A stretch of 64,000 bases of DNA from NCBI RefSeq assembly GCF_013694095.1, contig NZ_JACEFB010000003.1, positions 186,001 through 250,000 on the forward strand, read 5' to 3'. Source of the stretch: Thermogemmata fonticola (GTDB taxonomy: Bacteria; Planctomycetota; Planctomycetia; Gemmatales; Gemmataceae). The translations under genes were made by a program, and so were the position numbers. A model generated the notes under the pieces. It was given only the letters and a program-made list of their open reading frames with translations, did no database searches and was not told the origin of the DNA. Positions 32,704 through 42,929 of this stretch are shown here, in pieces (the first letter of the stretch is position 1; each line of letters begins with the position of its first letter).

Positions 32704-32861
32704 AACTCGGCTCTCCTGCTCCAGTCGGCGGGTCCGTTGGGAGGCATGGCGGACTGCGACACCATATTATGATAACAGATCGACGCCTGAAAGCTTGGCA
32801 GTCCTCCGGGAACAACATGGACTAACTAGCCGAATCTGCTACCCGCCGCCAGGACGATCCT

Positions 32862-33824
32862 ATGGCCGCACTGGTCTGGCCGATCGATGCCGACGCTCCG
32901 GACCTTTCCCGTCTCCAGGAAGCAGCCAAGTTGCTGCATCGAGGGAAATTGGTGGTGTTTCCCACGGAAACGGTTTACGGTCTGGGCGCCCATGCCTTTG
33001 ATCGCCAAGCCGTCCAACGTATTTTCACGGTGAAGGGACGCCCTGCCTCAAACCCTTTGATTGTCCACATCGCCTCCCCGGCTCAATTGGATCAAGTGGC
33101 TTCCGGCTGCCCCCCCTTAGCTCGCCGCTTGGCCGAGCAGTTTTGGCCCGGTCCTTTGACCCTGGTGTTTCCCAAGCACCCACAGATTCCAGCGGAAGTC
33201 ACAGCCGGAGGACCGACAGTGGCTGTTCGCATCCCTTCCCATCCCGTGGCTCTCGCTCTGTTACGAATCGCCGGCGTGCCCGTGGCTGCCCCCAGTGCTA
33301 ATCGGAGTACTGCCATCTCCCCGACACGGGCCGAGCACGTGTTGAGCAGCTTGGGTGAGGCGGTCGATCTTATTCTCGATGCCGGTCCCTGTCCCAGCGG
33401 TGTGGAATCCACCGTCCTCGATGTCACGGTGGACCCTCCGCGTCTGTTGCGTCCTGGGCCAATCACCGTACCGATGCTGGAATCCGTGATTGGTTCGATT
33501 GCTGTGGGTTCGCCGCCTTCTGGGACCGTTTCCCCACCGCCGCGATCTCCAGGCCAGATGCCCCGACATTATGCCCCCCGCACCCCGCTCCGTCTCGTTT
33601 CCGCGGAACACCTCCCTCAGGAACAATCTCGCCTCGTGGAGCAGGGATTGCACTGTGGCATACTGGAACTGCCAGACGACCCTCGCCAAGCGGCGGCGAT
33701 CCTTTACGCCGAGTTGCACCGTCTGGATGCTGCTGGGTACGATCTGCTGTTGGCACCCTTACCGCCCGACACCTGGGATTGGCTCGCCATCCGGGATCGC
33801 CTCCAGCGGGCAGCTCACCCTTAA
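32862..33824 (+). CDS. tsaC: L-threonylcarbamoyladenylate synthase, Sua5 type
   Basis: 320 residues. The catalytic domain (about 10-210) has VVFPTETVYGLGAHAFD, the KGRPASNPLIVHI motif and APSANRSTAISPT, all diagnostic of TsaC/Sua5. The enzyme makes threonylcarbamoyl-AMP from threonine, bicarbonate and ATP for the t6A modification at position 37 of ANN-decoding tRNAs. A C-terminal extension of about 100 residues, joined by a Pro/Ser linker with GQMPRHYAPRTPL, marks the longer Sua5 type. The TsaB, D and E partners are not in the window. Confidence 0.93.
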   Translation: MAALVWPIDADAPDLSRLQEAAKLLHRGKLVVFPTETVYGLGAHAFDRQAVQRIFTVKGRPASNPLIVHIASPAQLDQVASGCPPLARRLAEQFWPGPLTLVFPKHPQIPAEVTAGGPTVAVRIPSHPVALALLRIAGVPVAAPSANRSTAISPTRAEHVLSSLGEAVDLILDAGPCPSGVESTVLDVTVDPPRLLRPGPITVPMLESVIGSIAVGSPPSGTVSPPPRSPGQMPRHYAPRTPLRLVSAEHLPQEQSRLVEQGLHCGILELPDDPRQAAAILYAELHRLDAAGYDLLLAPLPPDTWDWLAIRDRLQRAAHP

Positions 33825-33869
33825 ACTTCATCTTCAAAACAATCACAACGCCCCCCACCGCCCCAGCTC

Positions 33870-36545
33870 TCAGACCCCCGCCAACACTTCGGAGTGCCTA
33901 TCTCGCTTCCACCGACGGCGAATGGCCCACCCTACCATCCCCACAACAGCCACGGTGCCTAAGATGGCAGAAGGTTCAGGAACTGGCACTAAAGTCAGAA
34001 CCAGGGCAACGCCTCCGCCGCTTCCGTCTGCCGTGATCCGCAGCGTGTAATCGAAGCCGGAGGCTATCTGCGAGGGACGAAGCTCGTAATACGAACGATT
34101 GATCGCTGTTCCTGGATCGAGCACTGCTCCATTGAGGCGGATGCGCCCGTCACCTGTGGTGGTGATCAGCGGCAGATTGTATGTCTCGTGAGTCAGCAGA
34201 GACGGAGTACCCGAAGGGTTGATCAACTCGATAACAAGTTTGTTGCTTCCCAGGTCCAGATCTACGAAAAACGGTGCGCCGACATTCAGACGGCTGACAT
34301 TGGCTGTGTCCGTTCCAGTACGATGAACCTCAGCTTGTAGAATGGCAGGGTTCGCCGCGGAGCTACGGATCGCCAAGGGGCCATTGATCGCCAATACTCC
34401 CGTTCGCAACCCCGCGTCACTCTCGTTAGGATGTCCCCCGCGGATAGTCCCTCCTGGTTGCACGATAACCTGTTTGCCTGTAGCATCGTCCGGCATAAGG
34501 GTGCCGGTTCCTGCCAAGCGAGCACCTGAACCGACGATGATATCCCCACTCCGACTAGCCCCCGTCCCGATAGAGGCATTGTCGGACACAATCAGCGTAC
34601 CAGCTTGAATCAACGTGTTGCCGCGATAGGTGTTCTGAGCCGCTAGTTCCAGAGTGCCGGAACCGGTCTTGAGCAAGTCTGTGGTCGGCGAGCCAGAAAT
34701 GACGCCCACTAGGATCGTCCGATCCGCATCAGTGCCCGCACCGCGAATGACCTGGATTTCTCGCACCAGATACCGACCCGGTGTGAGACTGTCCATCTGG
34801 ATCGGATTCTGCCAGGCGACCGGAGCATTGGAATAGGGGGAGCCGAACTTCAGAGCATAACCGTCTGCCACAAAAGCGCCGTTATTCCACGTCAGCTTGC
34901 GTGCATCCCCGAACAGGTTCACGAATAAGTAGCGGCCCGCCGTGGTAGAGTAGGCAGAAAAGCCGCCGCTGCCGAAGTCATTCGCCCCGGTCCAGTTCAC
35001 CTGATTGGCTCCTGTCCCGAGGGCCAGGTTGAAGATGTAGTTTCCATTGCTGATGTCGTATTCCAATACGCCTCCTCGCAAGCTAACGGTAGCCGTTACA
35101 GGATTGAAGTTTGTGGCAGTCGCTCGCAAGGTTCCCCCGCCGATGGTAACGTTCTGTGGTGAACTGAAGGCGATCTGATTGCTAGTACCCGTGAGCACGA
35201 CCATGCCGGGTCCCGAGATGGTCACCGGACTGTTGTGCGCAGCAAGATTGCTGCTCGTGAAAAGCCGGGTGGTGGGATTAACCACGATCAAGGCACGCGG
35301 GCCAGGGGTTGAAGTCGAAAACAAGCTGCCGCCGGTGATGGTCATGTCCCGCGAGCCGGACAGCATGATCCCCAGCGTGTTGATCTGCCCTCCGCTACCG
35401 ATCGACAGGGTGGTGTTATCCGCCTGGGGTTCGAGAACGACAGAGGCTAGGGCATTGCTCCCTGTCAGAGTGATGGTCTGACCCGCTTGAGACGGACCAA
35501 TAAAGAGCACATGGGTACCAGCAGAGGCCGTGTTGAAATTGCCTGTAAAGCTGGTCGTGGTCGTTGCTACGACGCCATTGACACTGTGATAATTCGCCCA
35601 CCGGCCCACCACGTCCGCACTGCCAGCCGAAGAACGCCGCGCCACGACCGCCCAGGGAATCGGAGTGCTTGTGGAAGTCGAAATCATCCCTTGGGAAGTG
35701 ACCGGAGCGGTGGTGAAGAGCACCTGCGGTTGGCCGGCCTCCCCGATAAAGCCGCTACCGATGTTCTCGAAGAAAAGATGCCCGCTGGGGTTCACCCGAC
35801 TCAAGGCCCCAAAGTTGACAGTCAAACTCCCCGCGCCTGAGGCAACAGTCCGCAGACGGGTTTCCCCGGCACCCACAGCCAACGTACCGGTCAGCCCTGT
35901 GAAAATGCTCCCGGAATCTGCACCGCGAAATTCGATTGTGGCACCACCTCCATAGAGCTGAATCGCATTCGATGTGGTCAGACGTTGGAGCGACGGGTTT
36001 CCCGCGCTATTGTCCAGCACCAACGTTCCACCCCGCAGGGTAATCGGTGCTGTTCCGTCGACTTGTGCTATTGTATTCCCAGTCAGAACAAGCTGCGTCC
36101 CGCTACCCACCACCATACCGCCTCCCGTCGACCCGGTAGGACCATTAAGCGTCAGGGAGGTCAGCGTACCATTCCCCAAATCGATGGTGAATGTGCCGGT
36201 CCCCTGGGTCATAAGTCCGAAGTTGCCAGTCGAGGTGTCGCCGGCGGCCAAAGTACCGCTACCGGACAATGACCAACCGGAAAACTGAGCATGACTGCTG
36301 AGGCGCAGTTGCCGCACAGTGACGGATGAGTTCAGCACCGGCTGCCGGAGAGTCGCGGGATAGACGGTTCCCAATACCTCGAACTGCGCCACATCCGTGG
36401 CCCCCGGCACGCCTGCTGGACTCCAACTAGCACTGTTTTCCCAGGTGGTGCTGCTGTTGTTCCAACTATAGTTTTGCGCCAGCAAACGTGCTGATCCTGA
36501 TAATACCCCCACCATGCCTAGACATAGCCCGATCCAGCGGATCAT
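33870..36545 (-). CDS. PEP-CTERM surface protein with autotransporter-associated beta-strand repeats
   Basis: 891 residues from the ATG at 36545 behind GGAGGTG. Signal peptide at about 2-24 ends near ARLLAQ. The body is a long repetitive beta-helix rich in Gly, Ser, Thr and Asn, with autotransporter-associated repeats such as LLKTGSGTLELAAQNTYRG and IQAGTLIVSDNASIGTG (residues about 640-690). The C-terminus is a complete PEP-CTERM signal: VPEPSAI, a hydrophobic helix LGTVAVVGMVGWAI and the basic cluster RRRWKR, followed by a short tail. Such tails are recognised by exosortases; the exosortase at 3582-5243 is the only one in the window. Role likely surface or matrix structure. Confidence 0.9.
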   Translation of the reverse strand: MIRWIGLCLGMVGVLSGSARLLAQNYSWNNSSTTWENSASWSPAGVPGATDVAQFEVLGTVYPATLRQPVLNSSVTVRQLRLSSHAQFSGWSLSGSGTLAAGDTSTGNFGLMTQGTGTFTIDLGNGTLTSLTLNGPTGSTGGGMVVGSGTQLVLTGNTIAQVDGTAPITLRGGTLVLDNSAGNPSLQRLTTSNAIQLYGGGATIEFRGADSGSIFTGLTGTLAVGAGETRLRTVASGAGSLTVNFGALSRVNPSGHLFFENIGSGFIGEAGQPQVLFTTAPVTSQGMISTSTSTPIPWAVVARRSSAGSADVVGRWANYHSVNGVVATTTTSFTGNFNTASAGTHVLFIGPSQAGQTITLTGSNALASVVLEPQADNTTLSIGSGGQINTLGIMLSGSRDMTITGGSLFSTSTPGPRALIVVNPTTRLFTSSNLAAHNSPVTISGPGMVVLTGTSNQIAFSSPQNVTIGGGTLRATATNFNPVTATVSLRGGVLEYDISNGNYIFNLALGTGANQVNWTGANDFGSGGFSAYSTTAGRYLFVNLFGDARKLTWNNGAFVADGYALKFGSPYSNAPVAWQNPIQMDSLTPGRYLVREIQVIRGAGTDADRTILVGVISGSPTTDLLKTGSGTLELAAQNTYRGNTLIQAGTLIVSDNASIGTGASRSGDIIVGSGARLAGTGTLMPDDATGKQVIVQPGGTIRGGHPNESDAGLRTGVLAINGPLAIRSSAANPAILQAEVHRTGTDTANVSRLNVGAPFFVDLDLGSNKLVIELINPSGTPSLLTHETYNLPLITTTGDGRIRLNGAVLDPGTAINRSYYELRPSQIASGFDYTLRITADGSGGGVALVLTLVPVPEPSAILGTVAVVGMVGWAIRRRWKRDRHSEVLAGV

Positions 36546-36953
36546 GACGCACCTCCGCTTCAAAAAGATGGGCAATGGATTCTTTATTGTAAAATCACAT
36601 AGCTCTAAGCGATCGCAATAATCGAACCATATCCAGAACACTGGAACCAGTTTCCTTGGCTCTGCGTCTGCCGTCAAGGAAAAAGTTGAAAAATGTGGAA
36701 GGCGGAAGATCCGATGATCGGAAACGCTATTAGGGAGCAAACAGAAGACAAAAAATGCCGAGGCTGAAAGCTTTCCGCTTCGCGCCTGCTCAGTGCGGTA
36801 CTACGATAGGTTCCAGGAGGGGTGTCAGTCTATGAACCGAGAAGGTTGCCGGTCGTGGAACCGAGGACCAACTCACAGGAGAGGCACTGGCACCATTTTC
36901 AAGGAATCCGCAGAAGTAATGGGAGCGGACCTGCACCGTAGGGAGGGAGGCAG
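36546..36953. other. divergent intergenic region
   Basis: No gene supported; a short plus-strand frame here lacks coding character. It is AT-richer than the surrounding genes near 36580-36600, where TACAAT can be read on the minus strand (36586-36591) as a possible -10 box of the PEP-CTERM gene, without a good -35. Confidence 0.4.
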
Positions 36954-38720
36954 ATGGTCAGATTCGTCCGGCGAATCCATCGAGACGGCAGGCTGCTGCC
37001 AAGTCTGTGGTTGGGGATGGTACTCGGCCTGGGCTTACCGAGCCTTGTCTATTTTCTCTGGCGAGCCACGGACAATTCGGCTGCGTCTAGCTCTGAAGAA
37101 AGAACCCCCCATTTCCGCAGTAAGCTTGCGGAATCTTCCTCCTCTCCCTCGGTGACGGAAGAGACTGCCATGACGGACCCTGCACCACCCCCTCGCAAAC
37201 CAATTCCTGCACCAGAGTTAGAAGGCGGTGTGGCTTGGCTCAATACCGCCGGTCCTTTGTCCTTGAAAAAAGACCTCAAAGGCAAAATTGTCCTTCTCGA
37301 TTTTTGGACGCTCTGCTGCATCAACTGCATGCACATTCTGCCCGACTTGGCCAAGCTCGAGAAGAAATACGCCAACCAACTCGTGGTCATCGGCGTCCAT
37401 TCCCCCAAGTTTGAAAACGAAAAGGATACCAACAGCATCCGCAAGGCTATCCTGCGCTATCAGATCGAGCATCCCGTCGTCAACGATGCGGACCACAGGA
37501 TTTGGAACGCTTACGATGTGGAAGCCTGGCCGACCTTCGTACTCATCGATCCGGAAGGGAACCTGGTGGGCTACACCTCCGGCGAGGGACGCTATGAACT
37601 GCTGGACAAGGTGATCGAAAAACTGATCGAGGAACATCGCAAGAAGAGGACTCTCGATGAGCGTCCCCTGCGCTTCGATTTGGTCCGTTTCCGGGAAGGC
37701 GGCGATACCCCCCTGTTTTTCCCTGGGAAGGTGCTGGCGGATGCTGAGGGAAAACGCCTCTTCATCGCGGACAGCACCCATCACCGCTTGGTCGTTACAG
37801 ACCTGGAAGGCAACCACCTTTTCACGATTGGAACCGGACAAGCGGGTGCAGCGGACGGACCTTTTGACAAATGCCAATTCCAGGACCCTCAGGGGATGGC
37901 TTTGCGCGGGAACACACTCTATGTCGCGGATCGGAAAAATCATCTGATCCGAGAGGTGGACCTACAAGCAAAGACAGTTCGGAGCATCGCCGGCACAGGT
38001 GAACAGGATGGAGGTTTCACTCACCGCCAACTTAACGAACCGGTCCCTGCCCGCAGCATCGGTTTGAATAGTCCCTGGGACCTCTGTTTGGTGGGCGACA
38101 CCTTATACATAGCGATGGCTGGGCACCATCAGATTTGGGCCTACGACCTGAAAAAACGGGAAATCGGGCCGTATGCAGGCACCGGTCGAGAGAACATCCG
38201 CGACGGCCCCCTGCGCTTCGCCGACTTCGCCCAACCGAGTGGCATCACCACCGATGGCCGCTTCCTCTATATCGCCGATTGCGAGACCAGCTCGCTGCGT
38301 AAAGTTCCGCTGGGAGGAGATGGGCGAGTCGAAACTCTGGTGGGCCGCGGGTTATTCGTTTTCGGCGACGTGGACGGTCCTGGCAGGGTGGCTGATCCCT
38401 CCAGCGCTCAGGAAGCGCGCTTGCAGCATGCCATCGGCGTGGTCTATCACGATGATAAACTCTACGTGGCCGACACCTACAACAACAAGATCAAGATGTT
38501 CGATCTGCGAACGGGACGGCTGGAAACCTTCGCTGGTCACGAGTCCGACTGGCCTTTGCTACCGCAACACTTTCACGAGCCTGCTGGGGTGAGTTACGCC
38601 GCGGGGAAATTGTACGTAGCTGACACAAACGCCCATCGCATCCAGGTGGTGGACCTGAAAACGCGGCAGGTGTCCACTCTTCCTTTACGAGGAGTCCAAC
38701 CCCCGGCTCCGCAGCCCTGA
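36954..38720 (+). CDS. NHL-repeat protein with thioredoxin-like domain (NHLRC2-like)
   Basis: 588 residues, ATG behind GGGAGGGAGGCAG. A single N-terminal membrane helix (about 15-37) suggests anchoring with the rest outside the cytoplasm. Residues about 90-235 are a thioredoxin-like domain with DFWTLCCINCMHILPDL; the CCINC centre at 121-125 is the same as in animal NHLRC2. The rest is a beta-propeller of NHL repeats, for example LFIADSTHHRLVVTDLEGN near 265 and LYVADRKNHLIREVDL near 320. Function in bacteria is unknown; thiol-dependent interaction with exported proteins is plausible. A cis-Pro loop is visible as EAWPTFVLID. Confidence 0.92.
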   Translation: MVRFVRRIHRDGRLLPSLWLGMVLGLGLPSLVYFLWRATDNSAASSSEERTPHFRSKLAESSSSPSVTEETAMTDPAPPPRKPIPAPELEGGVAWLNTAGPLSLKKDLKGKIVLLDFWTLCCINCMHILPDLAKLEKKYANQLVVIGVHSPKFENEKDTNSIRKAILRYQIEHPVVNDADHRIWNAYDVEAWPTFVLIDPEGNLVGYTSGEGRYELLDKVIEKLIEEHRKKRTLDERPLRFDLVRFREGGDTPLFFPGKVLADAEGKRLFIADSTHHRLVVTDLEGNHLFTIGTGQAGAADGPFDKCQFQDPQGMALRGNTLYVADRKNHLIREVDLQAKTVRSIAGTGEQDGGFTHRQLNEPVPARSIGLNSPWDLCLVGDTLYIAMAGHHQIWAYDLKKREIGPYAGTGRENIRDGPLRFADFAQPSGITTDGRFLYIADCETSSLRKVPLGGDGRVETLVGRGLFVFGDVDGPGRVADPSSAQEARLQHAIGVVYHDDKLYVADTYNNKIKMFDLRTGRLETFAGHESDWPLLPQHFHEPAGVSYAAGKLYVADTNAHRIQVVDLKTRQVSTLPLRGVQPPAPQP

Positions 38721-38875
38721 AACGGGCATGTTCGAACACCGAGCCAAACTACCCGGCCTACGTTCTCGTGAAAAGGACACCCGCCTTCCACGGGGCGCCC
38801 GGCATAGTGCTGGCGGAGTTTGGGGATTTCCGCAGTTTTTAGCCGTGATGGAGAATCGGACCACCGAGGGAGGAT

Positions 38876-40501
38876 TCACGCCACAAGGACCGAGGCGTCG
38901 GCTAGTCGCTGCAAGGCCTCTTCTAGCAAGGGGGCAAGGCGGGTACGGATCCCTTCCAGATCGCTACTCGGCGAGGCTTCTCCTGGCAGCAATAACAGTC
39001 CGCGTGCGGCTCGGCGAGTCAGTTCTTCCAATAGCTCCGGTTTTGTCCGCGTACCATCGAGCAGGGGAATCAGCACGCTATCGAAAGGGTTGGGACGGAA
39101 CACCTCGTGGCGGCGGTTGGCTCCTCCGTTTTCCCCCAACTCCAGGCGGACGCGCAGGGATCGCAAAGCCTGGGGGCGTTCTGTCACAGGCACGCGCGGG
39201 ATGGGCAAGGCATGCAACTCCATCAGATCGGAGGAAAGGTATACATGCAAAATCTGGACAGCTAGCGGTGTGCGCACCTGTTCCGGCGGCTGTCCCAGCC
39301 TTTCCGTTACTCGTGCGACTAGGTCGGCAAAGGGCAGAGTCCCCGGCCACTCTTCCCCCAGGATGCGAAACGCCGCCTTGAGGGTCGGTTGGGAAGTGGC
39401 CACCACCATGCCGGACTTCGAGCGATACTGCACCGTCGTCGTGGAGCGCACATCGCCGCTTTCATCGACCACCCGGCGATGGGTACACACATGCAAATTG
39501 TCAATTCGCCCCGGCTGGACCGTCCAATCTGGCTGCACCTCCCCCCGCACCAGCAATGTCTCGCGAAACATCCGATTGCGGACAAAGTCCAGGTATTGTT
39601 CCGATTGAATCTGATCCGGAGCGATGATCTGAAGGGCTTGCTGGACTTCATAAGGGAAATTGCTGCTGAGCATGGTGGTGATCTGCGCGTCGCCCAGATA
39701 GTTCAATCCGTGGCGTTGAGCTGCTGCGATGAATTCGTGAAAATACACCGGCTCGTTGACCTCTTCCAAATGCTCGTGATAGAGGTAATGGTCCGCTTGC
39801 TGGCGCAGATGTTCCAGTTCCATCCGCAGCAAAGTCGCATAGGGACCGCCGTCGATGCGCGTCGCCTGGGCGAGAAAATCCAGGAGAGCACGGGCCTGGC
39901 GGATTTGTTCCCCCGGAGTAGTAAAGCGCAAGGCATGATAACGCATCATATCTCGAATCATGCCGCGCATGTGCCAGCCCGGATAGGTGTTGTAGGAGAT
40001 GTAGGCCACCCCCTGCGGGGACAACTGCTCCGCGCAGATAGCCAGAATCTTTTCCCGCACTCGATCCGGTACCCAGGAATAAACCCCGTGGCAGATGATG
40101 TAGTCGAACTGCCCCCAAGAGCGATCCACATCCAGAATGCTGGCATGGACCAGGCGGACGTTGGCTAGTCCCAGAGCCTGCAAGATCCGCTGGCCGTCCG
40201 CGATCTGGCGGGCCGACAGGTCCACTCCCACGAAGCTACTCTGCGGCAGGGCTTCGGCCATGGGCAGCAGATTCCCCCCCGCGGCGCACCCCAGTTCCAG
40301 AACGCGGCAGTGTTGCACCGGCGGCGGCTGTAGACCAAAGAGTGTTGCAATGACCGCCAGATGGGAAGGATGCGTCTGGGGAAACGGATAGCTCGCATAA
40401 GGAACTTCATCATAACTGGTCGCGGTGACCTTCTCTGATGCTCCCGCAGCTTGCAACGTTTCTTCAGACCATGCCATTCTACCAGATATGGGAAGGTTCA
40501 T
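38876..40501 (-). CDS. class I methyltransferase with methyltransferase regulatory domain
   Basis: 541 residues. After about 40 residues with YDEVPYASYPFPQTHP, a Rossmann-type SAM-binding domain shows motif I in RVLELGCAAGGNLLPMAEAL (about 66-85), the acidic end of strand 2 in FVGVDLSARQI and DYIICHGVYSWVP. This is followed by a methyltransferase regulatory domain with EPVYFHEF near 250 and a C-terminal region with winged-helix character. Proteins of this type are common in planctomycetes and other bacteria with unknown targets. Start at 40501 or at the ATG at 40477, neither decided by the binding site. Confidence 0.85.
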   Translation of the reverse strand: MNLPISGRMAWSEETLQAAGASEKVTATSYDEVPYASYPFPQTHPSHLAVIATLFGLQPPPVQHCRVLELGCAAGGNLLPMAEALPQSSFVGVDLSARQIADGQRILQALGLANVRLVHASILDVDRSWGQFDYIICHGVYSWVPDRVREKILAICAEQLSPQGVAYISYNTYPGWHMRGMIRDMMRYHALRFTTPGEQIRQARALLDFLAQATRIDGGPYATLLRMELEHLRQQADHYLYHEHLEEVNEPVYFHEFIAAAQRHGLNYLGDAQITTMLSSNFPYEVQQALQIIAPDQIQSEQYLDFVRNRMFRETLLVRGEVQPDWTVQPGRIDNLHVCTHRRVVDESGDVRSTTTVQYRSKSGMVVATSQPTLKAAFRILGEEWPGTLPFADLVARVTERLGQPPEQVRTPLAVQILHVYLSSDLMELHALPIPRVPVTERPQALRSLRVRLELGENGGANRRHEVFRPNPFDSVLIPLLDGTRTKPELLEELTRRAARGLLLLPGEASPSSDLEGIRTRLAPLLEEALQRLADASVLVA

Positions 40502-40752
40502 AACTCCCCCTGCTCCTCAAGTCTAGCCGTTAGAAGAGTCGGTACCTGCTCGGTCACAGTACAGCCGGCTACCATAAGTCGGCGGCCAGACACGGATGCC
40601 GCATTCACTCTCCCCTATGTCTCCTCCGCTTTCCTCTGTCTAGCCGATTTGCCACAGGCAGGGTATCATCCTCTTCATCCCACCTGCAAGAGAGGTTCCT
40701 TCCTCTGGGTCCCCTGAGCGTGCTTTTCTCCCCCAATTGGCGAGGTGCTGCC

Positions 40753-42837
40753 ATGTCCCGGCGTCATACCTTCCTGGGTGCCCTGCTGAGCTTTGCTCTG
40801 GGATTGGGTTTGATCCTGTCCAGTTCCCTACCCTCGTTGCAGGGGCAACAGAAGCTCCCGCCTGTCAAGATTGCCCCCCAGTCCCCAACCTTAACCACTC
40901 CCGCTCATCTCGGCGTCAAAACGGGAGACAAGGCGGAAGTTGTTTTTTCGGGCACCAATCTGGCAGATCCAACTGGTGTGATCTGCACCTGTCCCGGCGT
41001 GCAGTTTACCATACCCACCGATAACAAAAACGGCACCAATCCCAATCAGTTACGAGTTCAGATCGCCGTACCAACCCAAACTCCCATTGGCATCTATGGC
41101 CTGCGTCTGGCCACACGGCAGGGGGTCTCCAACATGCGGCCGTTTGTCGTCGATGAGCTACCGGCGATTGTGGAGGTGGATAATAACCGGAGTAAAACGG
41201 CTGCGCAATCCGTTACCATTCCTGTGGTCGTTTTGGGCCGCACAGATGCGGAAAGCAGCGATTTCTTCAAAATTGCCGTTTCGGCTGGACAACGCCTGAC
41301 CATCGAAGTGCTGGCCCGGCGACTCGGCTCACCGCTTGACCCTTGGATTGTCCTCTATGACGCCAAAACCCAACGAGAGTTGATCCATCTGACGGCGGAT
41401 GACACGCCCGGTTTGCAAGGAGATTGCCGACTGATCCATACCTTCACCCAAGGGGGAGAGTACCTCATCGAAGTGCGTGATAGCACCTGGCGCGGTGGGG
41501 CCGACTTTCATTACCGCCTTCGCATTGCCGATTGTCCGGGCGTAACCACCGCCTTCCCCCTCGCGCTCCAACGGGGCCAGAAGGGATCGATTGGTTTTGC
41601 CGGGCCTGGAGCGGAATCCCTGCCGCCCGTGGCCGTTCAGGCACCAACCGATAGAACCCTGGAAACCCTCCTCGTAGCTCCACGATATGCCAGCGGGGGC
41701 GTTCCAGGCTGGCCGGTACCAGTCCACCTCCACGATTGGCCCGAAACGATGGAACAAGAACCGAATAACATCCCCGCCCAAGCCCAACACCTTTCTCTAC
41801 CAGGGGGTGTTTCGGCACGCTTCGACAAGGCAGGCGACCTGGACCACTTCCGCGTCACTGCCAAAAAAGGGCAAAAAATCGCTGCGGTCGCCCGCGCTTT
41901 CGAGTTCCGCTCCCCTTGCGAAGTCTTCCTGCGGGTGCTCAATGCAAAAGGGAATGAACTGGCTCGTAGCAACCCTGCCCAACTCCCTGCCCGTGCGGAA
42001 TGGACAGCTCCAGACGACGGCGAATATGTCATTGCCTGCGAACATCTGAATTACCGCGGCGGAGCCAATGAGGTGTACCATTTGGCGGTCTTGCCTGTCA
42101 TCGGGGATTTTACTCTGACCTGTCCTGTGGATCGCCTAGAAGCTCTTCCGGGAGGGAGCACTGCCATCCTGGTAGCGGTCAATCGCCTCGATGGATTCAA
42201 GGGGCCAATCGAACTGCAAGCGGTGGGTTCGCCCGTCGTCAGCGGAAGTATCACGGTGCCGGCGGGACAAGACTTTACCTTCCTACCCTTGCGCGTCCAG
42301 CCAGGAGCACCCCCAGGCGCTTACAGCTTCCGCGTGCAGGGCCGCGCGACGATCGGGGATCAGGCAGTGATCCGCCACGCTTTCTTCCTCGATCAATTCA
42401 AAAGCAATTGGGGGAACATGTCCCATCCCCCGCTTGAGTTGGCGGGCGTGTGTGCCCTGGCCGTCGTTCAACCTCCATTCTCGGTCGCAGCCCAGGCTCA
42501 ACCCCCAGCCCTTAGCAAGGGACAAGCCGGCAAACTTCTCTTCTCGGCCAAACGTGAGAAAAGCGCAGATGGAGACATTGCCTTATCCCCTCTCTACCTT
42601 CCCCCCAACATCACAACGTCTGTCAAGGCCATCCCCAAAGGGCAAACCGAGGCCAACGCCGAGTTGAAAGTCGCACCCAATGCCGCTCCGGGGTCTCATC
42701 CGCTGATCTTTCAAGCCTCATCCAAGATCGGCGGTAAGGATTACGTGCTGCTCGCTCCCCTGCTGCTCCAGGTAACTGAACCCTCAAAGGACAGCAAAAG
42801 CCCACCCTCCCAAGGCGAACCGGCGAAGAAAAAGTGA
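40753..42837 (+). CDS. exported protein with bacterial pre-peptidase C-terminal (PPC) domains
   Basis: 694 residues from the ATG at 40753 (GGCGAGGTG upstream); it starts MSRRHTFLGALLSFALGLGL, a signal peptide. Two PPC-like beta domains are seen: SSDFFKIAVSAGQRLTIEVLA with FTQGGEYLIEVRDSTW (about 165-250), and GDLDHFRVTAKKGQKIAAVA with APDDGEYVIACEHLNYRGG (about 355-440). The region between and after these is Ig-like beta structure. PPC domains are usually removed or act as chaperone parts of secreted hydrolases, but here no catalytic domain is present. A terminator-like hairpin follows at 42902-42929. Confidence 0.85.
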   Translation: MSRRHTFLGALLSFALGLGLILSSSLPSLQGQQKLPPVKIAPQSPTLTTPAHLGVKTGDKAEVVFSGTNLADPTGVICTCPGVQFTIPTDNKNGTNPNQLRVQIAVPTQTPIGIYGLRLATRQGVSNMRPFVVDELPAIVEVDNNRSKTAAQSVTIPVVVLGRTDAESSDFFKIAVSAGQRLTIEVLARRLGSPLDPWIVLYDAKTQRELIHLTADDTPGLQGDCRLIHTFTQGGEYLIEVRDSTWRGGADFHYRLRIADCPGVTTAFPLALQRGQKGSIGFAGPGAESLPPVAVQAPTDRTLETLLVAPRYASGGVPGWPVPVHLHDWPETMEQEPNNIPAQAQHLSLPGGVSARFDKAGDLDHFRVTAKKGQKIAAVARAFEFRSPCEVFLRVLNAKGNELARSNPAQLPARAEWTAPDDGEYVIACEHLNYRGGANEVYHLAVLPVIGDFTLTCPVDRLEALPGGSTAILVAVNRLDGFKGPIELQAVGSPVVSGSITVPAGQDFTFLPLRVQPGAPPGAYSFRVQGRATIGDQAVIRHAFFLDQFKSNWGNMSHPPLELAGVCALAVVQPPFSVAAQAQPPALSKGQAGKLLFSAKREKSADGDIALSPLYLPPNITTSVKAIPKGQTEANAELKVAPNAAPGSHPLIFQASSKIGGKDYVLLAPLLLQVTEPSKDSKSPPSQGEPAKKK

Positions 42838-42901
42838 CAATTCGCACAAAAAGACGACCAATCCGGGAGCATAGAGACCTAACAGGCACATCCATTCCGA
42901 T

Positions 42902-42929
42902 AACCCGACTCCTTGCAAAGCGTCGGGTT
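42902..42929 (+). terminator. terminator-like hairpin after the PPC-domain gene
   Basis: AACCCGAC (42902-42909) and GTCGGGTT (42922-42929) form a perfect 8-bp stem, 12-nt loop, followed by the pyrimidine-rich CCGCTTTCTCGCTCC. It begins 65 bp after the stop. Confidence 0.6.
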
